Positions 51,101 through 56,943 of a DNA stretch of 64,000 bases are shown here, one piece after another. The DNA comes from Anadara kagoshimensis. Lineage: Eukaryota; Mollusca; Bivalvia; Arcoida; Arcidae. The stretch is from the NCBI GenBank assembly GCA_021292105.1, contig CM037870.1, positions 19,437,424 through 19,501,423 on the forward strand, in the 5' to 3' direction. The position numbers were made by a program, and so were the translations under genes. Numbering within the stretch: position 1 is the first letter of the stretch; each line of letters starts with the position of its first letter. The notes under the pieces were generated by a model, which did not search any database, was not told where the DNA came from, and saw nothing but the letters and a program-made list of their open reading frames with translations.

Positions 51101-53375
51101 TGTGCATATGTAACCAAATGCATTACCCGTCTCAGAATATATATCTCACGATAAAACAGATATACTTCTTTTACGTTCATTTACCAGGCGCACTATTTCC
51201 AGGTGTACTCGTATCTTATAATTTCATAGCAAAGAAGCTCGATATCTTGGAAGAAAGTGATGGCAATGTACGCGTTCACTTCGTTCACGCTGTACAAAAA
51301 TTATTTAGTAAGGAGCGCCTGGTATGTTGAAAAAGACGTTTTTAATGATTTCTCTCAATGATGTAATCTATCAATACTCTAATGTTATTCTTTAATGAAC
51401 TCTAAGTATTTTCTTTTTACTGTACCCATTGTTATGATTATATCATAGTCTTACAAAGGACTTTTGATATGAATGCGCGACAAAAAAAAACATTGCAATA
51501 AAAACAATACATATTTACAAATAATTTGGCATATCTGAGGTCGTAAAAAATATTCATGTTACTTTTACAATCTAAATAAAAGAATATGATTTTCAAAAAT
51601 TGGGGGTGAATTGACAGTGGGGGCGAATTTGCAATAGGTGGGGGCGATTTTAAACGGGGGCGATTTTGACATGGGGGCGAATTTGATGAAAGTGGGGGCG
51701 AATTGACGGGGGCGAATTTACCGTGGGGCGAATTGACCTGATACCAAAGAATGTCGTTACCATAGACAATGTGTGTACAAAATTCTAAAACCAATCAACA
51801 CACAAAAAGTGTATTAGTCCAACACAACAATCCGTAAATTTGTTAGTTAAAAATTTGTGTCAAAGTCATATGGAATTTCCTGCAATATAACCAGTTATCA
51901 ATCATTCCTTTTATGGATAAAAAGGTGGAGTTGTTGGACATGGAAATTTTTCAGTGCAAAGTGAAATGGAAAATCTTATGGAGTGTGCAGATTTTTTGAA
52001 ATAATATTTTGAGCAGAGACTGAAATTCTACAATTATGTCATAGGTAAAAATGTTATTTTTTGTAAAATGTGGCTACAATCTCTGAAAAACAGGGTTTTA
52101 GAAAGTGCAGCTTTTTCTAAGCCGCAAAATCAAAGCTTTCACTATAGACAATATGTGTATATAATTCTTAAAACAATCACATTACAAAAAGTCCAATAAC
52201 TCAACACAACAATCCATATATTTGTGAGATGAAAAATTTGTGTCAAATTCACAAGAATTTTTCTGCAATACGTGGCCATATTGAAACTTAAACGAAACGA
52301 GATATTGGGAGATCATTCTTTCGTTCCGGAGATCCTGCCACTGTCTGGCGCACCACTATTAACAGTGTAAAAACAGAGAATGCAAATACTGTCTGTAACT
52401 AAAATTTTCATATTGTTTCGGAATTTTCCAAGGAAATTTAAAAAAGAAGATAAGAGTTTCGAAAGTTTGACCTAGTAAATAATCTGCATTTAGCCCATGC
52501 TGAAATTACTGTCAGAGTCAGTCTGTTTGTGACAGTGAAGTTATGCTTTTTTCCATAGAAAATCAAATAAATCTAAATAAAAATGGGTATTATTCACTTA
52601 CTTGTGCCTAGTCATAACTGAAAAACTGTATGCGCATCTGCGATTGTCATAAAGCATTTCTGTAGAAAGGAAAATGTTGGCACTACAGGGATTTTACATG
52701 GTGAAAATGACGATGTTAACACCGGATATGATGTCCTTGGTGACATTTTACGTCATATGCGCAACAGGGTCCGCCATTTGCCTGGTTTTTCAACATGATT
52801 AAATACCCATATAGTGTCAACATTTTGCTCTATGCAGAATTATTCTACGCTAATCACGGATGCACATACAGATTTTCTGTTACGTCTGAATTTTTATTCA
52901 GATTTATTTGTTTCTTTATGGAAAAATCGTAACTGCACTGTCACAAACAGACCGGCTCCGACAGTAGGCATATTGCAAAAAATAGAATGAAAAAATTCAG
53001 CCACTGTCCATCGTGGTCTGCTGCGTTTTCTTAACGGTCACAGTCAGTCATATTATTACCATCGCTAAAAACAAGAGCATTTCTATGTCTAAACAAGACA
53101 AAACAAGCAGTCATTCGTGCCCGATTCCTGTAGTCAGTGTCCGTATTTATATCACCAGAACTTACTCTAAAACATAACATTTTCCCCGTTCCACCAAAAC
53201 TAAATGGACAAAAAGTCATATATGATCTATTGATCAAGATTGTTGCGAATGTACGGAACATATTTTAACACTAGATGATACTAGACCGATGTACAACCTG
53301 TGTATACGAGTTAACATCGGGAAAATTGGGCAAAAATTCAGACGTCGGTTCTTCTTTTTCTTCCACTTCGGCCAT
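25277..53375 (-). CDS. EXOSC10: exosome component 10 / RRP6 3'-5' exoribonuclease
   Basis: Nuclear exosome-associated distributive 3'-5' exonuclease that trims rRNA, snoRNA and other nuclear RNAs. I assembled 22 coding exons over 28.1 kb; phases close to 850 aa (human 885). Domain order follows the family: N-terminal PMC2NT (about 15-110) with [15 protein letters not shown] and [12 protein letters not shown]; linker with [17 protein letters not shown] (about 170-187); DEDD-Y exonuclease (about 255-415); HRDC (about 465-550) with [22 protein letters not shown] and YVLPNHMLM; a basic tail with [10 protein letters not shown] and final AWPKK. All catalytic residues are visible: D282 and E284 (AIDLE), D340 (HGAEMD), Y405 and D409 ([16 protein letters not shown]). 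The tail is diverged, so exons 14-22 rest more on phase and splice sites. Introns are packed with SINEs and MITEs. Confidence 0.95.
25450..25775 (+). mobile_element. SINE family 1 copy in EXOSC10 intron 21
   Basis: Head with GTAAAGTGATCGCTCTGTAAG and CTGGGTTCCAGCCCC, body CCCTGCTGTATAATGCCATC, tail GGGACGTGAAACACCATTACTC. It is antisense to the gene. Confidence 0.85.
25785..25995 (+). mobile_element. SINE family 2, sense copy
   Basis: A box TATGGCCGAGTGGTCATAAG, B box AGGTTCAAATCCTACTC, then the family 2 body CTTAAAGGTTGATGATTTCC. The head is the best preserved of the family here. Confidence 0.75.
26207..26280 (-). CDS. EXOSC10: EXOSC10 exon 21
   Basis: Residues 799-823, [12 protein letters not shown], like human SQFDPNKQ. 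Donor AAG|GTTAGT is the one of three nearby candidates that gives phase 0, required by the last exon. Confidence 0.82.
26462..26715 (+). repeat. dispersed repeat, ACTAGAACTGTCTC start
   Basis: Starts ACTAGAACTGTCTCTTGAGG and ends GACAGACGGACACAGTGATT..TATATACCCCTCTAACTAG. Same family as 24060 and 41857. Confidence 0.7.
26881..26968. repeat. 44-bp direct duplication beside exon 20
   Basis: CCCCTTTAACTTGTTTGGGG onward is present at 26881-26924 and 26925-26968 with no gap, immediately intronic to the exon 20 donor. Confidence 0.9.
26973..27156 (-). CDS. EXOSC10: EXOSC10 exon 20
   Basis: Residues 738-799, with [18 protein letters not shown] matching human EFTPYDYSQSDFKAFAG. Phase 1. A 44-bp direct repeat lies five bases past the donor. 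Confidence 0.93.
27184..27412 (-). mobile_element. SINE family 2 copy
   Basis: GGAGTAATGGAATTTTACACCC, TCAAAGTTGTCAATTCATAA, CACTCTAGGATCTGTCCC, reversed head GATCACTCGACCACCAAGGCC (A box on minus: GGCCTTGGTGGTCGAGTGATC). Confidence 0.75.
27434..29475 (+). mobile_element. element A, copy 2, with eight 145-bp units
   Basis: Same ends and 3' body as 5596-7180, including the GACGGACGACGCACGAC run. The internal TGACCTTGACCTT units occur at about 27778, 27923, 28068, 28213, 28359, 28505, 28650 and 28795. The extra 450 bp over copy 1 is three more units. It sits in EXOSC10 intron 19. Confidence 0.88.
29794..29861 (-). CDS. EXOSC10: EXOSC10 exon 19 (donor uncertain)
   Basis: Residues 715-737, [12 protein letters not shown], a basic nuclear-localisation-like stretch. 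Two in-frame donors fit: AAA|GTGTGT (used) and TCT|GTAGGA nine bases earlier, ending at 29803. Confidence 0.7.
30441..30528 (-). CDS. EXOSC10: EXOSC10 exon 18
   Basis: Residues 686-715, [16 protein letters not shown], comparable to human ISNRWKLAQ. Phase 1. Confidence 0.8.
30754..30843 (-). CDS. EXOSC10: EXOSC10 exon 17
   Basis: Residues 656-685, [18 protein letters not shown]. Phase 0, donor ATG|GTAAGT. Confidence 0.8.
30919..31101. mobile_element. MITE family C, full copy
   Basis: TACAGTCAAACCTGTC at the left and GGCAGGTTGGACTGTA at the right, TA at both edges, 183 bp. TA targets are typical of Tc1/mariner-mobilised MITEs. Confidence 0.85.
31250..31465 (-). mobile_element. tRNA-Ser-like SINE
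   Basis: On minus: GACATGGCCGAATGGTAC (A box) and GTGGGTTCGAACCTCAC (B box), followed by a long body TCCAAAAG..ACTCAAAACGGAGG. The head is tRNA-like, but the variable arm and the attached body indicate a retroposon. Confidence 0.6.
31550..31987. mobile_element. second hAT-like MITE with 8-bp target duplication
   Basis: GGGAAGGT at 31542-31549 repeats exactly at 31988-31995. The element starts TAGGGATGGGTATTATC and ends GATAAAACCGCACACCACTA, imperfect inverted repeats. 438 bp. Interior motifs TATCGCGATACATATC and GGTATACCG are palindromic. Confidence 0.9.
32290..32367 (-). CDS. EXOSC10: EXOSC10 exon 16
   Basis: Residues 630-655, [20 protein letters not shown], aligning with human GPLTVAQKKAQNIMESFENP. 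Acceptor TTTTTAAG is chosen for phase 0 among overlapping AG sites. Confidence 0.85.
33158..33185. repeat. (CT)n microsatellite
   Basis: About 14 CT units right beside EXOSC10 exon 15, on its intronic 3' side. Confidence 0.9.
33226..33320 (-). CDS. EXOSC10: EXOSC10 exon 15
   Basis: Residues 598-629, [20 protein letters not shown], aligning with human PTSGSVPVQKQASL. Acceptor TTTTTGCAG, donor AAA|GTAAGT. Confidence 0.85.
34466..34598 (-). CDS. EXOSC10: EXOSC10 exon 14
   Basis: Residues 554-598, with [10 protein letters not shown] resembling human GPHDCSH. Donor CTTG|GTAAGG, phase 1. Confidence 0.85.
34896..35120. mobile_element. MITE family A, copy 1 (inside B)
   Basis: TACTGTAAACCAATA at the left and GGTTGGTTTAGAGTA at the right, 225 bp, TA-flanked. 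Interior GATTAACTTCCGCAA, GCACGCAAAAGTTAAT. Confidence 0.82.
35353..35559. mobile_element. MITE family A, copy 2 (inside B)
   Basis: TACTGCAAACCAACTTTTATT to AAGTTGGTTTACAGTA, 207 bp. Its ends are closer to perfect inverted repeats than copy 1. Confidence 0.82.
35574..35756. mobile_element. MITE family C copy abutting B
   Basis: TACAGTCAAACCTGTC to GGTTGGACTGTA. Its left TA is the terminal TA of the B element, so C used B's end as target. It stops 33 bp short of EXOSC10 exon 13. Confidence 0.88.
35789..35951 (-). CDS. EXOSC10: EXOSC10 exon 13
   Basis: Residues 499-553, [18 protein letters not shown] and [12 protein letters not shown], second half of HRDC. Donor AAG|GTGAAT, phase 0. A nested MITE cluster begins 33 bp inside the next intron. 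Confidence 0.95.
36345..36430. repeat. 19-bp tandem expansion of a SINE tail
   Basis: ATAAAACCCCATTCAATAT is repeated four times and runs into CAATCAATCAATC, the same tail as at 19375 and 48125. Confidence 0.85.
36760..36911 (-). CDS. EXOSC10: EXOSC10 exon 12
   Basis: Residues 449-499, [10 protein letters not shown] and [15 protein letters not shown], first half of HRDC. Donor ACAGG|GTACAG, phase 2. Confidence 0.94.
37741..38117 (-). mobile_element. SINE family 3, full copy
   Basis: On minus: A box GGTGGCCTAATGGATAAG and B box GAGTTCGAGTCCC, then TGGTATCAGTATAATGG, GCCTGAGTGT-like region, and ATTAATCCAAAGAGATTAAT near the tail. Copies at 10998 and 47477. Confidence 0.75.
38213..38369 (-). 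CDS. EXOSC10: EXOSC10 exon 11
   Basis: Residues 396-448, [19 protein letters not shown] with Y405 and D409, end of the nuclease domain. Phase 0. Confidence 0.96.
38662..38880 (-). mobile_element. SINE family 2 copy
   Basis: CAAAATTCTTTCACTTAAACC, GGAATGGTGGATCAAATCAG, CCACTCACTTTCGGCAAG, reversed head with GGGTTTCGAGTCTAAGTGG. Confidence 0.65.
39129..39319 (-). CDS. EXOSC10: EXOSC10 exon 10
   Basis: Residues 333-396, [19 protein letters not shown] with D340, then [10 protein letters not shown] and YQLADWRIR. Phase 2. Confidence 0.96.
39922..40065 (-). CDS. EXOSC10: EXOSC10 exon 9
   Basis: Residues 285-332, [18 protein letters not shown] and [17 protein letters not shown]. Phase 0, donor AAG|GTAAGC. 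Confidence 0.96.
40227..40470. repeat. dispersed repeat shared with the MIIP intron
   Basis: CACTGGCCGCCATCACAGTACC, GACGTCATTAAACCGCACAATT and AACATTGTTGGGCGTGG resemble 15298-15480. Confidence 0.55.
40730..40940 (+). mobile_element. SINE family 1, 3' part
   Basis: TTCTTTCGCCAAGCACTCAG, CCCTGCTGTATAATGCCATC, then a tail ending ACTTACTCAACTCAACTC. No head. Confidence 0.75.
41181..41291 (-). CDS. EXOSC10: EXOSC10 exon 8
   Basis: Residues 248-284, ending in AIDLE. Supplies the first two catalytic acids, D282 and E284. Phase 0. Confidence 0.94.
41517..41707. mobile_element. MITE family B, intact copy
   Basis: TACAGTAAAACCTCGATTC to GAGGTTTTACTGTA, 191 bp, inverted repeats of about 14 bp, TA-flanked. 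In EXOSC10 intron 7. Confidence 0.88.
41752..41827 (-). CDS. EXOSC10: EXOSC10 exon 7
   Basis: Residues 222-247, [17 protein letters not shown], matching human HPYQYELNHFTPAD. Donor CAG|GTAGGC, phase 0. Confidence 0.9.
41857..42115 (+). repeat. dispersed repeat, ACTAGAACT start
   Basis: ACTAGAACTTTTTCTTGAAAGCC, then ACAACCTTGACCTTTCAG and GGACAGACAGACATTGTGATT. Same family as 26462. Confidence 0.7.
42654..42870 (-). mobile_element. SINE family 2 copy
   Basis: AGTAATGGAGTTTTATGTC, AAAGATGGAGGAAACTGGAG, reversed head near 42840-42870. Confidence 0.65.
43318..43375 (-). CDS. EXOSC10: EXOSC10 exon 6
   Basis: Residues 203-222 ([18 protein letters not shown]), 58 nt, donor TTTCA|GTAAGG, phase 2. 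Weakly conserved; supported by exact phase fit on both sides. Confidence 0.78.
43497..43950 (-). mobile_element. two adjacent SINE family 2 copies
   Basis: The first covers about 43497-43670 (GGAGTAATTTAATGTACAAG, ATGATGGATGAAACCAG). The second covers about 43744-43950 (GGAGTAGTGGATTTTTATGC, ATAGTGGAGGAAACTGCGG). Confidence 0.65.
44210..44990 (-). repeat. tandem copies of the EXOSC10 exon 5 donor region
   Basis: ACTAACCTTCTAATGATTTG occurs at 44219, 44883 and 44979 (the last is the real exon end). Each is followed by about 90 bp of C-rich intron (CTTCAACCTTCCCC / CTTAACCTTCCCCACAATA). Two decoy donors GAAG|GTTAGT therefore lie in intron 5. Confidence 0.85.
44314..44878. mobile_element. 565-bp inverted-repeat element in the duplicated donor array
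   Basis: CAGGGCTCAAAGT at the left mirrors ACTTTGAGCCCTG at the right. ACATA at 44309-44313 and 44879-44883 is the target duplication. The empty site is visible in the neighbouring array unit as AAATGACATACTAACC (44972). Interior has GGAGCCATGGCGACC and CTGGCTCCTAG near the two ends. Confidence 0.88.
44986..45148 (-). CDS. EXOSC10: EXOSC10 exon 5
   Basis: Residues 149-203, [17 protein letters not shown]. Donor GAAG|GTTAGT, phase 1. Its 3' end and donor are repeated twice downstream at about 44880 and 44217. Confidence 0.92.
45660..45764 (-). CDS. EXOSC10: EXOSC10 exon 4
   Basis: Residues 114-148, [11 protein letters not shown] and SWNKK as in the human protein. Phase 0 at both ends. Confidence 0.92.
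45900..46075 (-). mobile_element. SINE family 2 copy
   Basis: GGTCAGGTGAGATCGTGGATG, ACCTTTGGCAAGCTAACTGAC, CTACAACCTGCCC. Confidence 0.55.
46139..46450 (-). mobile_element. SINE family 1, full antisense-to-plus copy
   Basis: On minus: A box TAGCTCAGTTGGTAGAG, B box GGTTTGAACCC, body to AACCATTACTCAACTCAGC. It is in the same orientation as EXOSC10, in intron 3. Confidence 0.85.
46760..46883 (-). CDS. EXOSC10: EXOSC10 exon 3
   Basis: Residues 72-113, [20 protein letters not shown], the core of PMC2NT. Donor GTG|GTAAGT, phase 0. Confidence 0.92.
46980..47040. repeat. (ATTC)n microsatellite
   Basis: CATTCATTCCTCTC followed by eight CATT units. Confidence 0.85.
47477..47760 (+). mobile_element. 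SINE family 3, sense copy
   Basis: A box CAGTAGCTCAATGGTTGAG, B box GTGGGTTTGAACCATGG, body GACTTTGTGAGCTAGCACAC and AAGGCAGACCATTAAACAC. It ends 82 bp before EXOSC10 exon 2. Confidence 0.75.
47842..47978 (-). CDS. EXOSC10: EXOSC10 exon 2
   Basis: Residues 27-72, PMC2NT start ([14 protein letters not shown]). Acceptor TTTTTTCAG, donor CAT|GTAAGT, phase 2. The intron upstream is 5.3 kb. Confidence 0.88.
48226..48671. mobile_element. MITE family D, TACTGTAGATTACTTT ends
   Basis: TACTGTAGATTACTTT at the left and AAAGTAATCTATAGTA at the right, 446 bp, TA edges. Rich in CGCGAA motifs (TCTCGCGAATATTC, TTCGCGAAATAAAG). Confidence 0.82.
49556..51740. mobile_element. 2.2-kb element with long terminal repeats built of AATTCGCCCCC
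   Basis: The left 135 bp is an array of AATTCGCCCCC / AAATCGCCCCC units. The right 140 bp (51600-51738) is the reverse complement. The outer ends are GTCAATTCGCCCCACGG and CCGTGGGGCGAATTGAC. Inside are a 22-G run (50006-50027), a 23-T run (50054-50076) and two small plus frames (50348-50560, 51025-51330) with no family match. I see no clean target duplication. It lies in EXOSC10 intron 1. Confidence 0.82.
51755..52280. repeat. diverged direct repeat, about 384 bp apart
   Basis: ATAGACAATGTGTGTACAAAATT and CCAACACAACAATCCGTAAATT at 51760-51850 recur in altered form at 52144-52235, each followed by AAAAATTTGTGTCAAA. No coding content. Confidence 0.75.
52507..52966. mobile_element. 460-bp element with about 80-bp inverted repeats
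   Basis: TACTGTCAGAGTCAGTCTG..TTTGTGACAGTGAAGTT at the left mirrors ACTGCACTGTCACAAACAG..GGCTCCGACAGTA at the right. Both arms also share AAATAAATCTAAATAAAAAT-type sequence, about 85% alike by eye. It starts 330 bp inside EXOSC10 intron 1. Confidence 0.8.
53298..53375 (-). CDS. EXOSC10: EXOSC10 exon 1
   Basis: Residues 1-26, [20 protein letters not shown] onward. The FPD-x-x-S/T pattern matches the human N-terminus. Phase 0, donor CAG|GTTGTA. Confidence 0.82.
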
Positions 53376-53953
53376 GCTTGATTTGAGGGTTGTTTAGTTT
53401 CGAATGTAAAGGTAATTTTGAATTCTTTCATATAACTAGTGGTTCAATTAGTATTAGATGTAATAATTATTTAATAATTCGTTACGTTACTTTTTGCTGT
53501 TACTTATACTTAGTATAGGCTATAGAAATAATCTAGGCGATACTAAATGCGGCGTAATATTTTTCTTCTTGTTCCTTAAATGTAGTTTCCTCCTATTAGT
53601 TCCAGCGCCGATCCCAGGTACCTTGTGATTACCTTATTTCCATAAATTGAGTGCACATGGTTTTCATTATTTATTTATTTTAATTGAAAAAATGTTTCCA
53701 TTAAACTATCAATAAAATACATTTAAAATGCACTGACCTAACCAAATTATATTTTTAATTAAAAACAATATTGTTCAGTTCTCCTGTACATAGCCCGAGA
53801 AATTTTGCGAAAATTTTGGATATACACCAATTGGGCCTCATTCAAAATTACATCAGGGCATTTAGGGTCATGTAGGTCATTGTTGTTCGGGTTTTTCCAG
53901 GTGTGATTATCATGAATAATCCAATTATGACATAACATTATAGTTGCTCCAAG

Positions 53954-54256
53954 CAGTGGCGGATTTAAGGGGGGGGGTTGCGAGGGTTGCAACCCCCCCC
54001 CTTTGAAAAATTAAAAAAAGAGAGAAAGAGAGAGAGAGATTAAAAATTTCTTGGCCCCCATCGGGGCTCTGTCCTAGACCCCTCGTCTTTGGAAGCTCGC
54101 GCCTTCGGCGCTTGCTCCTAGCATTAATAAAATTCCTACCCACCCCCCCCCCCCCTTCAAAAAAATCCTGTCGGATAATTATCACCCCCCCCCCCCTAAA
54201 AGAACTGGATAATTATCACCCCCCCCCCTTTTCAAAAAATCCTGGATCCGCCCCTG
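53954..54256. mobile_element. MITE with CAGTGGCGGAT ends and 6-bp target duplication
   Basis: CAGTGGCGGATTTAAGG at the left and CCTGGATCCGCCCCTG at the right. TCCAAG at 53948-53953 repeats at 54257-54262. The interior has several pure C runs and a GAGAGAGAGA tract. It lies upstream of EXOSC10. Confidence 0.88.
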
Positions 54257-54504
54257 TCCAAGTAAGAAGGTACAGAAGGGATAATTTTGACTTAGTATAT
54301 TTAACGCCAGTTTCTTCGGTTGTTTTTAACAGATTGTTCATATACACTAAAAACGAACGTTGATTGTGAAACTTACAGAAATATTGATAGCCAGCTGACA
54401 GAAATTTAGAATTATAATCTACAATAATTTTCTTCATCTAAATCGAATCAGACAATTTCCCGCCAAATGTCAGTCGGGACTTAAAATCCGATAATCATCT
54501 AATC

Positions 54505-54795
54505 TCAAGAAGAAGGTCTTGCCCAAGACTTGAAAGTGGGCAGTGCCTGTTTTGCCAAGCACTCAGCACTACGCCAAATGGAAAGTTGCGGTTCTTTCGG
54601 ATGGGAACTTAAACCAACAAGGTCCCGTGTCATTGTGGGCTTGGCACGATGAAGAACCCTGCTGTAAAATGCCATCAGCACAAGGCACTGGGAAAATTTC
54701 TGCACCTTCGCTTATAGCTGGCGACTTCTCAATTTAAGTGAAATATTCTTGACTGGAACTGGGACGTTAAACACCATTACTCAACTCCAACAATA
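54505..54795 (+). mobile_element. SINE family 1 copy lacking the tRNA head
   Basis: CAAGACTTGAAAGTGGGCAG, CACTCAGCACTACGCC, CCCTGCTGTAAAATGCCATC, tail TTAAACACCATTACTCAACTC. Confidence 0.8.
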
Positions 54796-54832
54796 AACTG
54801 ACAACCTAACAGGGCTAACGAATGATTTATGA

Positions 54833-55249
54833 TTTCGGCCCATAACAAAATCGGCCTGTAACCAAATCGGCCCATGGTGTAATGTGATTCAAAACATGCG
54901 TTCATCACAATATTCCTCCTGGGTGATTTTTCAAATAAAAACCGATTTCTGCCAAATTTCATGATTAAACGCACAGGGTTCAGACTTCAAGACAAAGTTC
55001 AGGTTCACAATTTTAAAAGAAAATACCCATATATCATGCCGGATATCATAAAATAATTTTATTTATAATTTCATTATGAATCTGGCCACTATGATAAAAC
55101 ACTAGTAAATAAGTTTGTTCTTGTTAAATTATAATAATCTATTATAATGACAAAATTTTTCAGTCTGTCTAAAAATCAAATTATATTGAATGTAGGCCGA
55201 TTTTGTATAGGCCGATATGGTCATAGGCTGATTTTGTTATGGGTCGAAA
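54833..55249. mobile_element. 417-bp element with AATCGGCC-array inverted ends
   Basis: TTTCGGCCCATAACAAAATC at the left mirrors GATTTTGTTATGGGTCGAAA at the right. Each arm has three AAATCGGCC-type units. GCTAACGAAT occurs on both sides, at 54814 and 55261, close to but not touching the arms. Confidence 0.8.
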
Positions 55250-55254
55250 TGTCC

Positions 55255-55470
55255 CGTAGCGCTAACGAATAAGTCCCCTAACTATCGACATCTAGTCATC
55301 TCGGCACTTCGTTATAGCTGTTTCTCGACAGCCGCTTTTCGGTTACTGCCACAGTATTCATGTATCGACATTCTTTTCGATCATTATAGCTATCCACACT
55401 GATTAAACAGCCGAGTTTCGACTTCTTTCGGTTAACTCGGTGTTAAACTTTCGACATCTATGTACTACGT
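55255..55470. mobile_element. family E inverted-repeat copy, diverged
   Basis: GCGCTAACGAATAAGTCCCC at the left and TTCGGTTAACTCGGTGTTAAACTTTCGAC at the right are the inner and outer parts of the family E arms. Confidence 0.55.
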
Positions 55471-55719
55471 TTTTTCATAAAAAGTATATATAGAGATATA
55501 TAAAACATCGACAAAAAAAGACTCAAAATAAATTTTATTTAAAATTAAACTCTATGATTGCGATATAAAGTATTTTTCACAGTTCATTTAGCATCTAATA
55601 TACAAATATCTCTCATTCGCAATGCAGACAATTAATGCGTAAATTACTAAAAGTACTATCGCTAGATAGAATACACGCACCGTACATTTGCACACGTATA
55701 TATAATACGCATTTATCTA

Positions 55720-56255
55720 TTATGCACTTACTGATAATGCGTACATTCAATATATAAACATTTAATAATGCGCATTTACATATCATACACTCACTGATGC
55801 GCATTTACCTATATATACATTCAATATATAAACATTCAATAATGCGCATTTACATATCATACACTCACTGATGCGCATTTACCTATATATACATTCAATA
55901 TATAAACATTCAATAATAAGCATTTTCATATACACTCATTGGTGCGCATTTACCTATATATACACTCACTAAAACGCATTTACCTATCTATACAATCACT
56001 GATAATGCGCATTTACCTATCTATTCAATCACTGATAATGCGCATTTACCTATATATATACACTCACTGATAATGCGCATTGACCTATCTATACAATCAC
56101 CGATAATGCGCATTGACCTATCTGTACAATCACTGATAATGCGCATTTACCTATATATACACTCACAGATAATGCGCATTTACCTATATATACACTGGGC
56201 ATTTACCTATATAAGTACTGCTCATTTACCTATATATACACTCAATAATGCGCAA
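55720..56255. repeat. 33-bp tandem repeat, ATGCGCATTTACC core
   Basis: About 15 units of TAATGCGCATTTACC followed by TATATATACACTCACTGA, with variants CAATC for ACTC. The small frames here are repeat artefacts. Confidence 0.9.
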
Positions 56256-56264
56256 ATTACTAAA

Positions 56265-56321
56265 TGTCATGTGCTACTTTTGAATGTATTATTTCATAAA
56301 AATCAAAAGTAGCACATGACA
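56265..56321. repeat. perfect 19-bp hairpin
   Basis: TGTCATGTGCTACTTTTGA at 56265-56283 pairs with 56303-56321 across a 19-base AT-rich loop. It sits exactly between the 33-bp array and the next element. Confidence 0.9.
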
Positions 56322-56323
56322 GC

Positions 56324-56468
56324 ACAGACCGGTTGAAAGTTTAACACTAAGCGAACGAATTAGGCCTCTCGCAGCTTTTCCGTCAGAAGCTTCCCATTCC
56401 TCGGTCACTCGGGACCCGGTCGTCCACTACTTTTTGCTAGCTCAGTGTTAAAAAATCGGCAGGTCTGT
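56324..56468. mobile_element. family E MITE, intact copy
   Basis: ACAGACCGGTTGAAAG..TTTAACACTAAGCGAACGAA at the left mirrors TTGCTAGCTCAGTGTTAAA..CGGCAGGTCTGT at the right; 145 bp. Relatives are at 55255, 57880, 60225 and 60660. Confidence 0.8.
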
Positions 56469-56899
56469 ACTGTAATTAAAATCTATCTATAACAAATGAC
56501 ATACTTTATGTATCACTCATCATGCTCCTGGGTTCATTTCATCAACACTACTTCAAGACAACATCATTTCATCAACACCGCTTCAAGAAAACATCCTTTC
56601 ATCAACACTGCTTTAAGAAACCATCCTTTCACACACGCATAGCGTTATACGAAGTCAGTTTGTCTTTTTCATTGTCTGAACAGTGGTATCTTTTAAAAGA
56701 CAAAGTTAAAACACTCTCACTGAAGAAAGTCGTCTACAGTAAAACTTTCCTTAAAGACCACCTCTATATAAGGGACACATGGCGTTAAAAGCCAGTCAAA
56801 TTTTCTCCCTATTGCATACAAGGGTCGCCTAGGCTACCCATACAGTTCCCTTAGGTAGCCTTAATAGACATGTGTTCTAGACATTTGGAAACCACTGTC

Positions 56900-56905
56900 T
56901 TTATT
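56900..56905 (-). terminator. profilin gene polyadenylation signal
   Basis: AATAAA on minus, 39 bp past the stop of the profilin-family gene. It supports a real transcript end. Confidence 0.6.
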
Positions 56906-56943
56906 TCCTCCTTTTTGGATAAGGATGCTGTGACCTACTTTTA

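Noticed and set aside
51025..51330. 101-codon open frame inside the 49556-51740 element
   Set aside because: It was considered as a transposon protein, but no motif, no partner frame and no recognisable domain were seen.
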